Below, one piece after another: positions 23,704 to 35,533 of a stretch of 64,000 bases of DNA (within the stretch, counting starts at the first letter, position 1; each line of letters starts with the position of its first letter). This DNA comes from Paramecium tetraurelia (lineage: Eukaryota > Ciliophora > Oligohymenophorea > Peniculida > Parameciidae): NCBI RefSeq assembly GCF_000165425.1, contig NW_001799211.1, positions 186,001 through 250,000 of the forward strand, read 5' to 3'. A program made the position numbers and the translations under genes. Below the pieces are notes generated by a model, which did not search any database, was not told where the DNA came from, and saw only the letters and a list, made by a program, of their open reading frames with translations.

Positions 23704-24483
23704 ATGCAAAGAAGCTAAAACGATGATGATAAACCTCTGATTCCATTATCTTAAGCAACAGAATAAAAGAGACAGGAGAAATTGGCATATGAAAAGCAAA
23801 TGGCCAGAGTTACCTTGTTGAAATAGACCCAATAGAAAAACTTGCATTTAGTATCATACAAATTGATGTAGACAGGCTAAATTATACGAGATGGCTGCAG
23901 ACAAGATTGAAAACGGATTATCAGTGAAGTAACAGTTACGAAATCTGGCTGAGGAAGCGCGTTAATTGAAGGAGGAGGATATGAATAAAAGAAAACATCA
24001 AATCAAATAGATTAAGAGACATGAAGAAGAGTTTATTTTAAAACGAGTTGCTAAATAGAAGATTGGGTATGCGTGGTGAGTGTAATTAGCGATTCCATGA
24101 AGTAATCCTAAGTAAAGGAGTATAAGAGTGCCATCAAATTGACAATATCAAGAACAAGAGATTGTATTCTTCAAGAGAATTAAAAGATTCGAGAGACTCT
24201 CTATTAAGAAGAAAAGAGAAGGAAGGAAAGGAAGGAGGAAGCCAAAAAATTAGATGAAATGAAATCATAACAATTCTATAAGGAAAGAGTTTCGTATGAA
24301 AAAATGATTGAGGAGATGTTAAAAAAATCAAGAGAAAAGCTCTTTTAAGATGAATAGATGTTGCAAGGTCGTTTAAAAGTAAGAATTAGTGTATACTGCT
24401 ATTAGGAAACTTAAAATTTACTTAGTAAATCTTAAAAGAAATTCATGAAACTTCAATCACAAAGCGTGCACAGCAAACGTTGA
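23704..24483 (+). CDS. Coiled-coil protein, charged
   Basis: The start at 23704 is chosen because a TGA sits immediately upstream in frame. The sequence begins MQRSQNDDDKPLIPLSQATE and continues as Lys/Glu/Gln-rich helix (RQEKLAYEKQMARVTLLKQT, LYEMAADKIENGLSVKQQLR, KRKHQIKQIKRHEEEFILKR). Introns are inferred near 23853 (25 nt, ends CAG), 24078 (23-27 nt, ends AAG) and 24380 (27 nt). About 230 residues, no membrane segment. It is probably a structural coiled coil; there is no specific family. Confidence 0.7.
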
Positions 24484-25108
24484 ATAGATATACAAATATT
24501 ATATTATTATTAATCAATTATAACTATTATCAATACAGCTTTACTCTATTTTTATACAGTAACATAATTTCATTGAAATAACAGAACAATAATATCCTCC
24601 TATATCAATTTGATCTCATGAAACTCTTTATAAACGGTCTATGTCTTTAATTATAAAATCATATCATTTAATTTATTGATTTTGTTTTCTAGAATGTCAA
24701 AACAGATTCTTGATAAAGTTTTTTAAAAGTATTATTATTTGATCAATTTTAAATCTGCAGTTAATTAATTGACATCACGGTTTATTATTTGAATTACTCA
24801 ATCAAAATTTATTCATATTCTGAATCGAATTAGTTGTCTCATATCTATTAAAAAAATTCATTTTATTAAACCTATCATTATTTAATATAATAGAAATGAA
24901 GTATCATTTTGGAGATACTTAAAATGCTGTTAATATAATTGGACAATAAATAGATACTTGCAAACCCAAACGGCTTTCTAAATAGGATACCAAGAAAATA
25001 GCAAAGCTTATTGTTTTTTATTTTCAGAGGTTTATGTTAAAAATATAAGGAATTCTATTTTATTATGAATTTTAAGCCTAAGGAATTAATCAAAAATATT
25101 TATATAAA
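24484..25108. other. Intergenic, nothing clear
   Basis: About 625 bp of AT-rich sequence. A 32-codon frame from the ATG near 24692 (MSKQILDKVFQKYYYL) is too short to trust. It includes the promoter of the aquaporin gene. Confidence 0.45.
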
Positions 25109-25938
25109 ATGGATTCGCCAAAGGAATAATAAAACGATGAGCATGTGACTTAATAGGCTTAAACTCATCTTATTTAATTGGATGTAGAAGAAACGATAAC
25201 TGCTCCGGTGAAGAGACCAGCGCCTAAAACTTTTGGGGATTTAACAATCATATTTATTTTCGAAACTATTGGGACAGGATTATTTGCTTATGGAATAGTG
25301 GCATCAAATGGATCAGACGTTTTGATTTCAGCTTATTTATATGCAGCCATATTTTTGACTTGCAAATTCACTGGAGGACATGTTAATCCAGCAGTGTCTT
25401 TCAGTTTTTATTGTGATGATACTATAAGTTCATGGACTTTGAGAATCTATTGGACTGCGCAATTGTTGGGGGCTGTGGGAGGAGCTTGGGTGGCATATCT
25501 AATTTTGGGTGTAGTGACATCTCCGAGCATAAAGAGTACAAATATAGAATGGATGTTGGCAGATTTATGTGGAGAGGTATGATTAATTGTAAATAATGTT
25601 AAAAGGCTTTGGGGACGTTTATGTTTGTGCTTTTCATTCACATACAAGTTCATGAATAGACGAAATAGACGAATAATGACATAGCAGGAATACTTTGGAT
25701 TGCCTTGGCCCTGTTTTTCTCTAGACAACTGTCATCACATACTGGAGGTATTGTGTGAATTAAATTGTCAGGTTGTTTGAATCCAGCAATGGGAGTTGGG
25801 TTAGAATTATTTGAAGCCTTTTGGTTGAATGACACTACGAAGCTAGCCAACTTTTGGGTATTTTTGTTTGCTCCTTTGTTTGGGGCATACATGGCATCGA
25901 CCTTTTATAACTCGATTTATCTATCCTTAAAAAAGTGA
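25109..25938 (+). CDS. Aquaporin / MIP-family channel, atypical second NPA
   Basis: A water/solute channel with about six membrane helices. The start at 25109 gives a hydrophilic N tail (about 50 residues), then LTIIFIFETIGTGLFAYGIV. The first pore motif is intact: TGGHVNPAVSFSFY (around residue 93). Introns of 29 nt (near 25577, ends AAG) and 24 nt (near 25749, ends CAG) are removed. The second motif is TGGCLNPAMGVGLELF (around residue 208). Usual aquaporins have NPARS there, the Arg forming the selectivity filter; here it is Met. The stop is TGA 25936-25938. The next gene starts 39 bp on. Confidence 0.9.
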
Positions 25939-25977
25939 GAATGATTATTGATGCAAATAAAATAATAATAATTTATA

Positions 25978-26429
25978 ATGAAAGGTAAAGTGGAGATATC
26001 ATCTTCTCAAGAACACAAACATCTCATTCAGGAATCATAAATCTAATTAGCTTAAGCTGGTATAAGTTTTAAAGTAAAAGTTAAGGAGTGGCAATAAATA
26101 GCCATTTTATAAAGTATGAGAATGTAATGATGATTGGTACAAGTGGAGGATCAGCATTGTTGTGTTTGAAGGCTGAAGGACAAGAGGATGAAGATGATGG
26201 ACAGATTGGATCCACAGTCATTTAATAATTGAATGCTCAACAAACAGGAATAAATATTCAAGGCAGTTTGACAGTTCAAATATGGTGTGAGTCGAGGGAT
26301 GAATTTGTCAAAGAATTCAAGAGACTCTAACAAGAATGCATAAAAGAGAAGCCTTTAGAATAGATATTGAGTAGTGATGAAGAGGATGAAGATGAAGAAG
26401 CAATGGAGTAATAAATGGAAATAGAATGA
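25978..26429 (+). CDS. Small acidic protein, unknown
   Basis: The start at 25978 gives MKGKVEISSSQEHKHLIQES. One 26-nt intron (GTATAAG...TTAAG, near 26060-26085) joins it to VAINSHFIKYENVMMIGTSG. The remaining segments are GSALLCLKAEGQEDEDDGQI and QTGINIQGSLTVQIWCESRD. The C-terminal 30 residues are strongly acidic (SSDEEDEDEEAMEQQMEIE). About 140 residues in all, with no signal peptide. No family is recognised; acidic tails of this kind occur in chaperone-like or chromatin proteins. Confidence 0.7.
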
Positions 26430-26605
26430 TATATAGATAAATTCTTATTCTTATTTTGGAGTATTTTAAATAATCTAGGATTACATTTATTAAACTACAA
26501 AATCGAAATGATATAAATAATATGATAAAATAAATTAAGTTTTATTATTGTTAAGAATATATATTAAAATCCGTTTTATGAATATGCTTAATATAATAAT
26601 TAAAA

Positions 26606-27761
26606 ATGATGAAATTCATTGCTTTAGCATTGATTGCTTTAACAGTATTGGCAGTCCAAAAGGATACTAAAACAATCTTGGCAGAAATTGATGCCGATAA
26701 CTTCGGAAACTCTATTTTGTCAACAGTTCAAATGTACCTGTAAGCAAAAGGAAATGCAGAGGAAGTGTTGGTGTTATTGAACCAATTACTTGCTGGATTA
26801 GTTGATGATCAAAACAAACATGACAATGTTATCAGAGTTGACAGATCTGCATGCACAAGAATAGTAACAGATCTTGAAAATTCAATTGCTTATCACACAG
26901 CTTAAGTAAGTGCAAACGCTTAAATGAGAGAAGATAATGAGAAGGCATTGGCTGAGGCTGAAAATGATGTCAGATAAACTATTCAAGTAAGCATCTATGT
27001 AATATCAAAAGGACATTGAGAGTAATGAGAGAACATTTGCTTAAGAGGAAGCAAATAGAAACAAGGCTCATGAAACATGGGTCAGAAAAAACGGTGAACA
27101 TGATGATGCCATTGCTGCAGTTGATGAAGCCACAAAATTAGTTCAACATCTTTCATTAGGTGCCACATTCGCTGAACTTAAACCAAAATTTGAAGCTGTT
27201 CAAAAGAGATTGATTGAAAACGAAAGCCACGGAGCATTATTCCAACCAATCGTCACAGCTCTTACAGAACTCGCTTCCAAAGTTGATTAAAAGGCCATCC
27301 AAAGAATCCTCCAATTGCTTTCTTAACTCAGATAACAATTAGTAGAAGCCAGATCAGTTTTGGAAGTAACTTACATTTTAGATTATTCTCTTAGGAAACT
27401 GAAAACAGATAAGCTTAAAGATGGGTCGAATTCTCTACACATTTGAGCAATGAACACAATAGATTGGTCGAAAGAAAGAACTAATTGGAATAGGCTATCC
27501 AAACATTCAAAACCAACATTGACACAGCCACTCATTTCTTTGAAGTCCATACTGTATTACTATCTTATTATCTTTAAGTTGGAATTAGAATCAGCCTAAG
27601 AGACTCTTGATGCAGAAAACGAATGGTGTGCTTTATAAGAGTAAACTTATGCAACTCAATCCTCTGAGAGATAAAGACAATAAGAAATCGTTGATAGAAT
27701 ATTAGAACACTTGACTGATAAATTAACCGCTACCTCATAATACCTTGGAGGAAGATTCTGA
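26606..27761 (+). CDS. Trichocyst matrix protein (TMP family), gene 2
   Basis: The start at 26606 gives a signal peptide, MMKFIALALIALTVLA. Typical TMP sequence follows: DADNFGNSILSTVQMYLQAK, EEVLVLLNQLLAGLVDDQNK and HLSLGATFAELKPKFEAV. Three introns of 25, 29 and 25 nt (near 26989, 27364, 27551) restore one frame, two of them ending AAG. The product has about 358 residues, right for pro-TMPs, which are cleaved and packed into the trichocyst crystal. It ends TATSQYLGGRF. Unlike gene 1 the N-terminal frame is clean. The RING gene starts only 31 bp after the stop. Confidence 0.92.
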
Positions 27762-27792
27762 TCAGATATCATATAAATAAATATAATATTAA

Positions 27793-28351
27793 TATGGGAT
27801 AGCAATAAACTAAATAACCAATTCATGTTCTCATTAAGGATATTGAATATTTTAATAAAGTTATCAAGTAATAACCATTTCCTATTTTATTTTCAAGGTC
27901 AATGCCTTTACAGAAAGAATTAAATAAATAGATCGGAGCAGAATTAATTTAGAATAGATTAACATTTTAAGAACAATTACTCTAATTCACCACCAAAACA
28001 GACCTTGCTATCATACTCAAAATAGATGACAGATAGAAATTAATAGATCAAGAAACATTCTATAAATTAAAATAACTAATTCAAGATCTAGCTTATTTGT
28101 ACATGAAAAATAATGAGGATGAAGTTTGCCAAATTTGCTTTGAAAAAAAAATTGAGAAACTATTACCTTGTGGACATAGTTATTGCTAAAATTGCATTGA
28201 TGGATGGTTTAGTGTAAAACTTAGAGATTCTTGCCCAATGTGTAGAACCAGATTTACTAAATAAAAAATGCTTGAGAATTCATACTGCTTTCCAGATGAA
28301 AAAGATTTTATAGATTCATTTAAAGAAGAAGTCTTGAAACATTTAAATTGA
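27793..28351 (+). CDS. RING-finger protein, likely E3 ubiquitin ligase
   Basis: A single exon of 185 residues starts at 27793 (MGQQQTKQPIHVLIKDIEYF). The C-terminal half carries a RING finger: CQICFEKKIEKLLPCGHSYC, CIDGWFSVKLRDSCPMCRTR. That is C-x2-C, C-x-H-x2-C, C and C-x2-C in order. The N-terminal part is helical (KQLIQDLAYLYMKNNEDEV). RING proteins of this kind bind an E2 and ubiquitinate partners. No other domain is seen, and the target is unknown. N-terminal MGQQQ offers no clear myristoylation call. Confidence 0.9.
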
Positions 28352-29464
28352 TTAGTAATTATTGTAAATTAGATTATAATCATATTATAATCTAGTATTA
28401 ATCAATATCTCGACGTATTATCATCTATATCTATACAAATATCATGAACTTTTAACTATTTAATATATTTATTGCAATACCAAAAATATTAGATACACCA
28501 ATATAAATGAATTTAAATTCAAGAATCATAGTTTATATGAAATCCTTTCAATTAATTTAGGAGTCAATAATTAATCTTATTTGGCTTAACGTGAACGTTT
28601 CACATTAGAATCTCCCTGATCGTTTTCCCAAATTCTATATGTCACATTGCTTTCGTATTAATTACAAAACTGTAAATTAGATATAATATTTCTTATTAAA
28701 TTAAATATCTGAGTTAATAAATAATTCTGTATGAATATATATACCAATAATCATCTAAAAATATAAGAAATACGTTTGGAATTTATTTCAATGCATATAT
28801 ACAACTAGATTTATGTAAAACGCAGGAACAAAATTCAATTATATATTAGTTCTAATTGAAGATAATCTATTAATTTTAGAATTGAAATACAAGATTCGAT
28901 AAAATTCGAAGAGATTCTTAAATACTCAATACTTAAGTATACTTATTTACTTAACAGACATAGAATGATTTGTTAATTCTTCCTCCCATAATAATTAATT
29001 CATTTATCATTTTATATACCTTTGTAAACAAGTTATTATTAATATAAAAAATATTAAAATTTGTAATACTATCATATTATAACGAATTATAAAGTTGTAT
29101 TTAAAAAAGTGTATGATCTCTAATTCTCTAAAAAAATAATAAAATAATATCCTCTAAAGAGTCAATAGATTAAATATTTTTATTACATTTAACAAAACTA
29201 TTGTATCAAACTGAATTATATAAAATAGCTTGTTTCATAGATTTTAAGTTAAATAGCATTCTCTAAATTTTTGGAAGTTATTAGTAAGGCTAATGAACTT
29301 AATAATTATGATATTTAATCAAAAAACATTATTCACAAATTAAAAATAATTGATATTTGGAAAGAATCTTAATAAAAATACTAAAGTTTAATGATTAAAA
29401 GCGTCATATCCTGACAATACGGTCTTATTAGATAAATTAAAATAATATTCTCAATAATTTAACA
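28352..29464. other. Long AT-rich non-coding stretch
   Basis: About 1.1 kb without a convincing reading frame on either strand, the longest such stretch in the window. It consists of mixed A/T runs. I see no tRNA-like structure. It is either an extended intergenic region or the remains of a decayed gene. Confidence 0.5.
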
Positions 29465-29894
29465 ATGCCTGCCAAATTAGAGTATTATTGAATTGAAGAG
29501 GAAATCTCTTTTAAAATGCCTTAATTATTGTTCTTTACTAAATATATCTAGAATTCAATTTTAATATTATCAATAAAGTGATTACTCTAGATACAAGATT
29601 AGACATTTACTTATTCTATGTGAAAATGAGAGTGCTATTATTTATATAATAGATTTAAGATAAAATAAATTAAGAATACAAGAATAAGGATCTTTTATCA
29701 ATTCTATTAAGATAGACTTTCAAGAGATTGAAATGGATAGACATATCGGCTTCATTCTTCAATTTAGGGAATCGGTTAGAGCAGAGTTGATGTATCAGTT
29801 ATTCAAGTGTGATTTTTTAGATGGTTTATTTAGTAAATAAGGAGTGAAAATAGATTAGCATAAGATAAGCAGAGTGTTGAACAATGAGTATTGA
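29465..29894 (+). CDS. Hypothetical short protein, start unresolved
   Basis: From about 29490 a frame is open that reads RKSLLKCLNYCSLLNISRIQ, HLLILCENESAIIYIIDLRQ, FINSIKIDFQEIEMDRHIGF and ILQFRESVRAELMYQLFKCD, ending at TGA 29892-29894. The ATG at 29465 (MPAKLE) needs a very short intron (about 17 nt ending AAG) or another upstream exon to join. About 130 residues. The sequence composition is convincing as protein, but no family is recognised. Confidence 0.45.
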
Positions 29895-29958
29895 TTGGAG
29901 TTCTGCATTTAATGATATAATTTAATTATTTATATTAACATATTAAATACTCATAAAA

Positions 29959-30420
29959 ATGGAAAGAAGAGATGAGGATTGCAAATAAGTTGGACAATTT
30001 AATCAAAATGATGACAAATACATTTATATCTCGTTTATGATATCATTTAATGTATTGTTTGGAAGTCTATTCTATTATTACTCACTTAATACTAGCAATG
30101 ATGAATGCACATTATTAAAGCAAACTGCTATATATTTCACATTATATTGTTCCTGCAGCATCATATTATCCATAATAACCCTTATAGGAAATAAGACATT
30201 CAACACCATCACAACAATGGAAGGTCTGATTAGAATGTTATTTCTGATTGCGTTTTTGGTAAATTTAATACGCTATATAGATTGCCTATATTAAAAGTTT
30301 GTAATGCTACCATCTCCAATCGCTTACGCTTATATTTCTGACCTTGCATGCATTATTATTTATTATTGCTTGTATGAAATCTCAAATCAATAAAACTAAA
30401 TAACTATGATTTTTAATTTG
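29959..30420 (+). CDS. Small multi-pass membrane protein, 3' end unresolved
   Basis: The start at 29959 gives MERRDEDCKQVGQFNQNDDK and then four hydrophobic segments: YIYISFMISFNVLFGSLFYY, AIYFTLYCSCSIILSIITLI, GLIRMLFLIAFLVNLIRYID and AYAYISDLACIIIYYCLY. The frame has no TGA until near 30943, where it would overlap the antisense gene, so an intron or an earlier end is likely. The end given is where the membrane-protein-like sequence stops. It resembles other small four-pass proteins of unknown role. Confidence 0.6.
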
Positions 30421-30459
30421 TTTTTAGTTGATGACTTTAATTTCATGTATATTAATTAA

Positions 30460-30907
30460 TATTATAATTATCATTAATATGATTAATTATAGTTTAAATT
30501 TCTAATTTAATATAATTCCTCCTCCCTTTTTCAAATTTTATTACACCCTCAATTCTGCTTGATTAACTCTGAATTGTGTTTAGGACCTCCTCTATAGTTA
30601 ATACACCTGAAGACAGTTAAATCTCATATATTGAAACAAAACGAAAATTCTAAATAATCTGTGATACTCTCCGCTCATTTCAATATTAAAAATAGAATAA
30701 ATTATATTAATAATACTATGATCAATATCATCATTCCATTTCAAATCAAAAAGGTTAAGGTTTCTTCGACTCTCTCAGTATTTTTTTAGCCAATTCTTTC
30801 TTAAAATTCAGTAAATTTGAAGCACTGTAATCAATGTCTCTCCATTCTCTCATTTAAAACTTTATTTCAGAATTTCGATTTATAACTGTTGATGCACTGT
30901 TATCCAT
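30460..30907 (-). CDS. Hypothetical protein, multi-exon, poorly resolved
   Basis: The start at 30907 gives MDNSASTVINRNSEIKFQMR and LNFKKELAKKILRESKKP. The downstream pieces NLFDLKWNDDIDHSIINIIY, NIEMSGEYHRLFRIFVLFQY and LTIEEVLNTIQSQSSRIEGV lie in other frames. No obvious GT-AG intron joins the first two pieces, so either an indel or an unusual intron is present. The 3' end is approximate. It overlaps tail-to-tail the region where the four-pass gene would end. Confidence 0.4.
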
Positions 30908-31483
30908 ATTAATTTAATATAAATAATAAAACTCCTATTTAACACTGAAAATTTTAACCCTATTTATAAAATTAATTAAATAATTGCAAGAGAATAAACC
31001 ATATTCCTAACTTTCTTTCGAGAATTCTTCCTAAACTTTGGATTTATGATGACAGTAAACCACTAGCAACTACTAATAAAGATTTAAAAATATGAATTCT
31101 AAGAATTACATAATAAAAAATAGAATATATTTATATTTTAGTAAAATCATGTATTCTAACTTATTTTCGGTATTAATAGAATGGTAATCCTTTGAGTAAA
31201 ATTCATTAATTATTAATTTCTTTTTAGAAACCAAATTCTGTAAGTTATAGTTTGTCTTTACTCTTGGATTTAGTATAATTTGTAATGTTATTAATTAAAA
31301 ATTATATTTTATTATTTATTGTATGTACCCTAAAAAGATTAATAGAACTGTGCATGTCGCCAGGTAAATTTAAAGAGACGATTCAGTCAAATCTATCATT
31401 ATTGATAAATTGGTTTAAGATTATGGAAAAAAAAATTAATTAAATGTTAATGTAACTTATTCATCTTGAAAAATTAGTTAATT
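30908..31483. other. Intergenic, nothing clear
   Basis: About 575 bp of AT-rich sequence between divergent genes. No frame with protein-like composition is seen. Confidence 0.45.
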
Positions 31484-33016
31484 ATGGCTTATGTGGATGA
31501 CTTTTTTGTATTTTATAAAGCAACCGAAGGTGCTGTGAGAGCATTAAAAGAAGAAATCAAAGATGCAACCTTAAGACCTTAAAATGAGAAGCAATTAATG
31601 ATCCAAAGATTACATCAACGTATGTCTAGTAAGTCTTACTACTTATTGCTATAGGAAAGCTAAAAGAAGAATAATTAAAAACGTTGACGAACCCTAATTG
31701 TTTGGCGTAATTACCTGAAAAAAGTGAAGAGCAAAACAATTTTTATAAAATGCAAAATAAAACACAAAGCAATTCGAAAATGTAATTGATGAACACTTTA
31801 CCTAATGACAAATTTGAGGAAAGGAGGAAATCAATTTATTAGGTTGATGGGGGTTCTGTAGATGAATGGGCAGCCATTATAAAATATGATACCTTATAAT
31901 TTTAAAAAGAATTAGAGGAACAAAAGAGACTTATGTAGCTTAATTAATAAAAGATTAAAGAAGAATTAGATAGATAAGTGGCTGAAAAGGAGTTAAGAAA
32001 ATAAAAAGAAAAATAGGAAGACCAATATTTTTATGCTACAAATTAACAATAACTGATGGAGTTTGAAAGATAATAGGAATTGATAAAGGAAAATAAAAAG
32101 TAATAATTTTTGCAAGAGAAATATATTCGAGATTAATAAGTTTAAGTTGATAAAAAAATGAAGTATGCTATATATATGATATAGAAAAGAGTAGAATCTA
32201 AATACTAAGTATTTAGAAGAAGAAATGCTTACTAAAATTAAGGAACAAATGAAAGCAGAAGATTAATAATAGAAACGAAAGAGACTTGAACAAAAGGAGA
32301 AGTTCTAATAGATACTGAAGTAGAATGAAAATTTGAGGAAAAAAGTAAAGTGTATGTGATAAAAAGGCATAAGATGAAATCATATAAACCAAAGAGCATG
32401 AAAAATTATTGCAGGAAGAATAATTAATTAGAGAACAATTTGAAATTTAAAAAAAAGATAAATAAAAAAAAGACTAAGAGAACAAATTTTAATAATTGAT
32501 GAATAATTATAGCTAGTTTGTTATGGAAAATAAGAATGATCATCCATTATAAAATGATTTTTGGACTAAAAAGAATAGCGAACACAGTACATTTTTCGAA
32601 TTTAAAAACAAGACAAATAAAAAAGAGTAATAGCTTCAAGTTTCATATGATCTCTAGTAATAAATCCAGGAAAAAAAAAGAAGATACACGCAAGAAGTAA
32701 CTGAAAAAAAATTACTATTTGAACAACAAATTTAAGAATAAAAAGCTTTGAAAAAATAAGATGAAGAAAAAAGAAATGTAATTTATTTAATTAATATTAA
32801 CAGAATATTCGATAAATGTATATTCTAAATTAAGAAGAACTTAAAAAATAAATGGCTAAAGGCTATTTGAGTTAATCTCCTAAAAAAAAATCGAGTCCTA
32901 ATGAAAGAATGGTTGGATAAGAACTACTCCATAATAAAAAACTACTGAAAAAAATAGCAAATGATAATTCTATAGGAATAACAATAAAAAAATAAGAGAT
33001 ATCAATACCTGATTGA
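31484..33016 (+). CDS. Long coiled-coil protein, Lys/Glu/Gln-rich
   Basis: The start at 31484 gives MAYVDDFFVFYKATEGAVRA. A short globular N terminus precedes about 400 residues of almost continuous coiled coil (LEEQKRLMQLNQQKIKEELD; EEMLTKIKEQMKAEDQQQKR). It ends at TGA 33014-33016 after KKQEISIPD. Introns are inferred near 31631 (26 nt), 32190 (about 19 nt, uncertain), 32346 (22 nt, ends AAG) and 32778 (26 nt, ends CAG). An A-run of nine near 32671 is read in frame. It is probably a cytoskeletal or ciliary component; no specific family. Confidence 0.7.
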
Positions 33017-33782
33017 AAATATCTATTTATTTTTTTAATATTTAAACAATCCCTAATCGAATATTAAATTGTCATTAATGGAGTTTCAATAACATTTAAT
33101 ATCACACTATTTAAATATAGACAAATTTAAAGCTTGCATTCGATTCAAATAGAAAATTTACAAAATCCAAAATTTTGGTTTAATTACATTAAATAGAGTT
33201 GGTTATTTTAAACTAATTATTTTGTGAGTTGTATCAAAGATTTCATATAAATTCTCTTATTTTTGTAATTATACCACTATAATCCATTAGTTCTTAATTG
33301 AAACACTAATTTTAAAGATTACTTTTAACTCTTTCTGATATGCATAAAAAATAATTGAAATTATTTAATATTGCCATCTAAAAATAAAATACCTGTTAAC
33401 TAGGTAAGTAAATAAAATATTAATATAGGTATTAAAATATCAGAATTAATAGATCAAAATGAGGCTTAAATGAACATTCCTAAAGAGAAAATATAAAAAA
33501 ATAACAAATTATTAACCATTTATTTGATATAAAATTGAGAATAAATTAGCATATATATAAAAAAATGAAAGTAAATATGATATCATAGATTGAAGTTCTT
33601 ATTAGTAATTTTACTAACTATTGATTAAAGAAATGAGAAATATCATTTATTTGGATATTAATTGATAATAGGAATACAAAATACCTTAAATTGAAATGAA
33701 TGTGTTTTTGTAATAAAAACTTCTTGGATGATTAATTAAAAATTAATAAGGGTATTTATTAATGCATAAAATATTTGCAAAA
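33017..33782. other. Intergenic, nothing clear
   Basis: About 765 bp of AT-rich sequence between convergent gene ends. Several short frames, none with protein-like composition. Confidence 0.45.
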
Positions 33783-34046
33783 TCAATCAGATGCTTATTC
33801 TAATTTTCCTAAAAACTCCATTGTTGTTTAAAGTGTTTCATTTTTCCTTTCAAAACATCTTGATAGACAGATTTTTTCTCTATCAGAAAGGTCCTTTTTT
33901 TTGTAATCTTTAATACAAAATTTGCTGCAAACTTAATATATATTCATCAAGGACAATTTCATAGAGGTTGTAATTGACTACTTGATTCTTTCATTCTTTT
34001 ATTAAATTGTAATGTTTTAGTGAATATGTGTATCGTGATCAGACAT
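33783..34046 (-). CDS. Small Tim chaperone (Tim8/9/10/13 family)
   Basis: A single exon of 87 residues starts at 34046 (MSDHDTHIHQNITIQQKNER). It contains the twin CX3C signature: YQVCSKFCIKDY and REKICLSRCFERKNE, spaced 15 residues between the inner cysteines, with LSDREK between. Helices flank both motifs (MKLSLMNIYQ; LQTTMEFLGKL). Small Tims form hexameric chaperones in the mitochondrial intermembrane space that guide membrane-protein precursors. Which of the four paralogues it is cannot be decided. The start codon is 10 bp from that of the divergent gene at 34057. Confidence 0.87.
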
Positions 34047-34056
34047 TAATTATTAA

Positions 34057-34632
34057 ATGAATTATAATAATAAATATCTCATACATTCACCAAAAAAACA
34101 ATCCCAAGCTAAGATCATTATCAAATATAGTAGTGCAATCAATTTGGATCATATACCTAAATTCAAATACAAATCCCCTAGGAATCTTGCCAGATAAATA
34201 ACAAACATTAGTCCAACAATTTAATTGAATAGTTCTAAAAATAAAAAAACTGTAGAATCCAAAAGCAGATCTCCATCCTTGGAATCAAACTGGTTCAACA
34301 TAAAAAAAATAAAAAAGAAGATCGATCCTTTTGAGAATTTAAATTATGGACATCCTAAAATATTTCATAAATTGTCACCTGATTTAATGATTCCAACCTA
34401 ATTATCTACTCCAATTACAGGTCATATAGAAAAACGAATAGTCATTAAAAAGAAGACTGAGCCTGCTCGTATAGCTAGATCCAATACGCAATATTCAATT
34501 AGTAGATAGGAGATTAAGATTAATACATCATCATCAAGAATACTGTAAAAGAAGGAGAGTAAAAAGGAAACGTCAGGAGAATTGAAAGGGTGGCAAGGAT
34601 GGCATGTGGAACATTATGATGATTTTATATGA
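34057..34632 (+). CDS. Hypothetical basic protein, single exon
   Basis: 191 residues start at 34057 (MNYNNKYLIHSPKKQSQAKI). The protein is basic and Ser/Lys/Asn-rich (SSKNKKTVESKSRSPSLESN), with no membrane segments. The C terminus is WQGWHVEHYDDFI. Low-complexity basic stretches suggest disorder and perhaps a nuclear or cytoskeletal binding role, but nothing specific can be said. It is divergent from the small Tim gene with almost no spacer. Confidence 0.7.
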
Positions 34633-34852
34633 ATTTATTAAACTAAACTACCTAATGTTTATTATTATCTTCAAGAGTAAATTAATTAAATTAGAGACTT
34701 AAATTAACAGCTTTGTTTTTGAACGAAATCATGTGAATTATTAATTAAATTTGTGTATTTTTGAGGCAAAAAAAATATCAATAAATTTAATTAATAAAAA
34801 TAAAAAAATTAATTTGTGATGACACTCTTAGGACACCTTCAGAGACAATTTG

Positions 34853-35182
34853 TCAATGAGATGTTTGTTACCTGTCTGATCTAAATATACTATTTTATCC
34901 TATAAAAGAGTTTAAGCAAAGAATTAATAACAATAACATAATCTTAGCTAGACTAATGCTCTTTATAATATTAAAATATTGAAATAATCTCAATTATTAG
35001 AATTCCTTTGGATTATATTTAATAATCAACTTAATAGTCAGTTGTGATAACTTCTGGATTTAAGTTGTTATTTGCAATCCCTCGATTTCACTATTTAGGT
35101 TTATGATTTTATGCTCAAGTTCTATCTTACAAAATAAATAATCATGATTGTAAGAGATGTCTGAGTTTAGTGATTCTAACAT
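34853..35182 (-). CDS. Hypothetical small protein
   Basis: A continuous frame of 109 residues starts at 35182 (MLESLNSDISYNHDYLFCKI) and ends at TGA 34853-34855. It has a helical first half (ELEHKIINLNSEIEGLQITT) and a hydrophobic stretch (IMLLLLILCLNSFIG). The latter may instead be an intron: after TTTTATAG the sequence reads DKIVYLDQTGNKHLIDKLSL in another frame, which also looks like protein. The true 3' structure is therefore uncertain. Confidence 0.42.
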
Positions 35183-35533
35183 TCATAACATTTTCCATAT
35201 TTAATTTAAAATTTTTGAAATGTGTTCAATGTTTTTGTTCTCAAATTTAGAATTCTAATTTCTAATCCTCTTTTTGCTTTATTATTTGAGTTAAATTTTT
35301 TATAAGAATTCTAAAATATTATATTTCCAAATGATTATTGTGTCTACACTCTTATAGAGCATCTTCACTTCTATTAAGCTTATTAATTGTTTTTTTAACA
35401 AAGTAGAAGAAATTAGGATTATTATATATATTAATGTATGTAGAGGTAATAAAAAAAGACTGTATGAATTTAAATTAATAATAACTGCTTTTAAAAAGCC
35501 AAAATAAAAAAAATTGACATATTATTTAAATAC

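Noticed and set aside
32665-32700. Apparent frameshift in the coiled-coil gene near a run of A
   Set aside because: A recount of the A-run (nine A after CCAGG) showed that the frame is intact.
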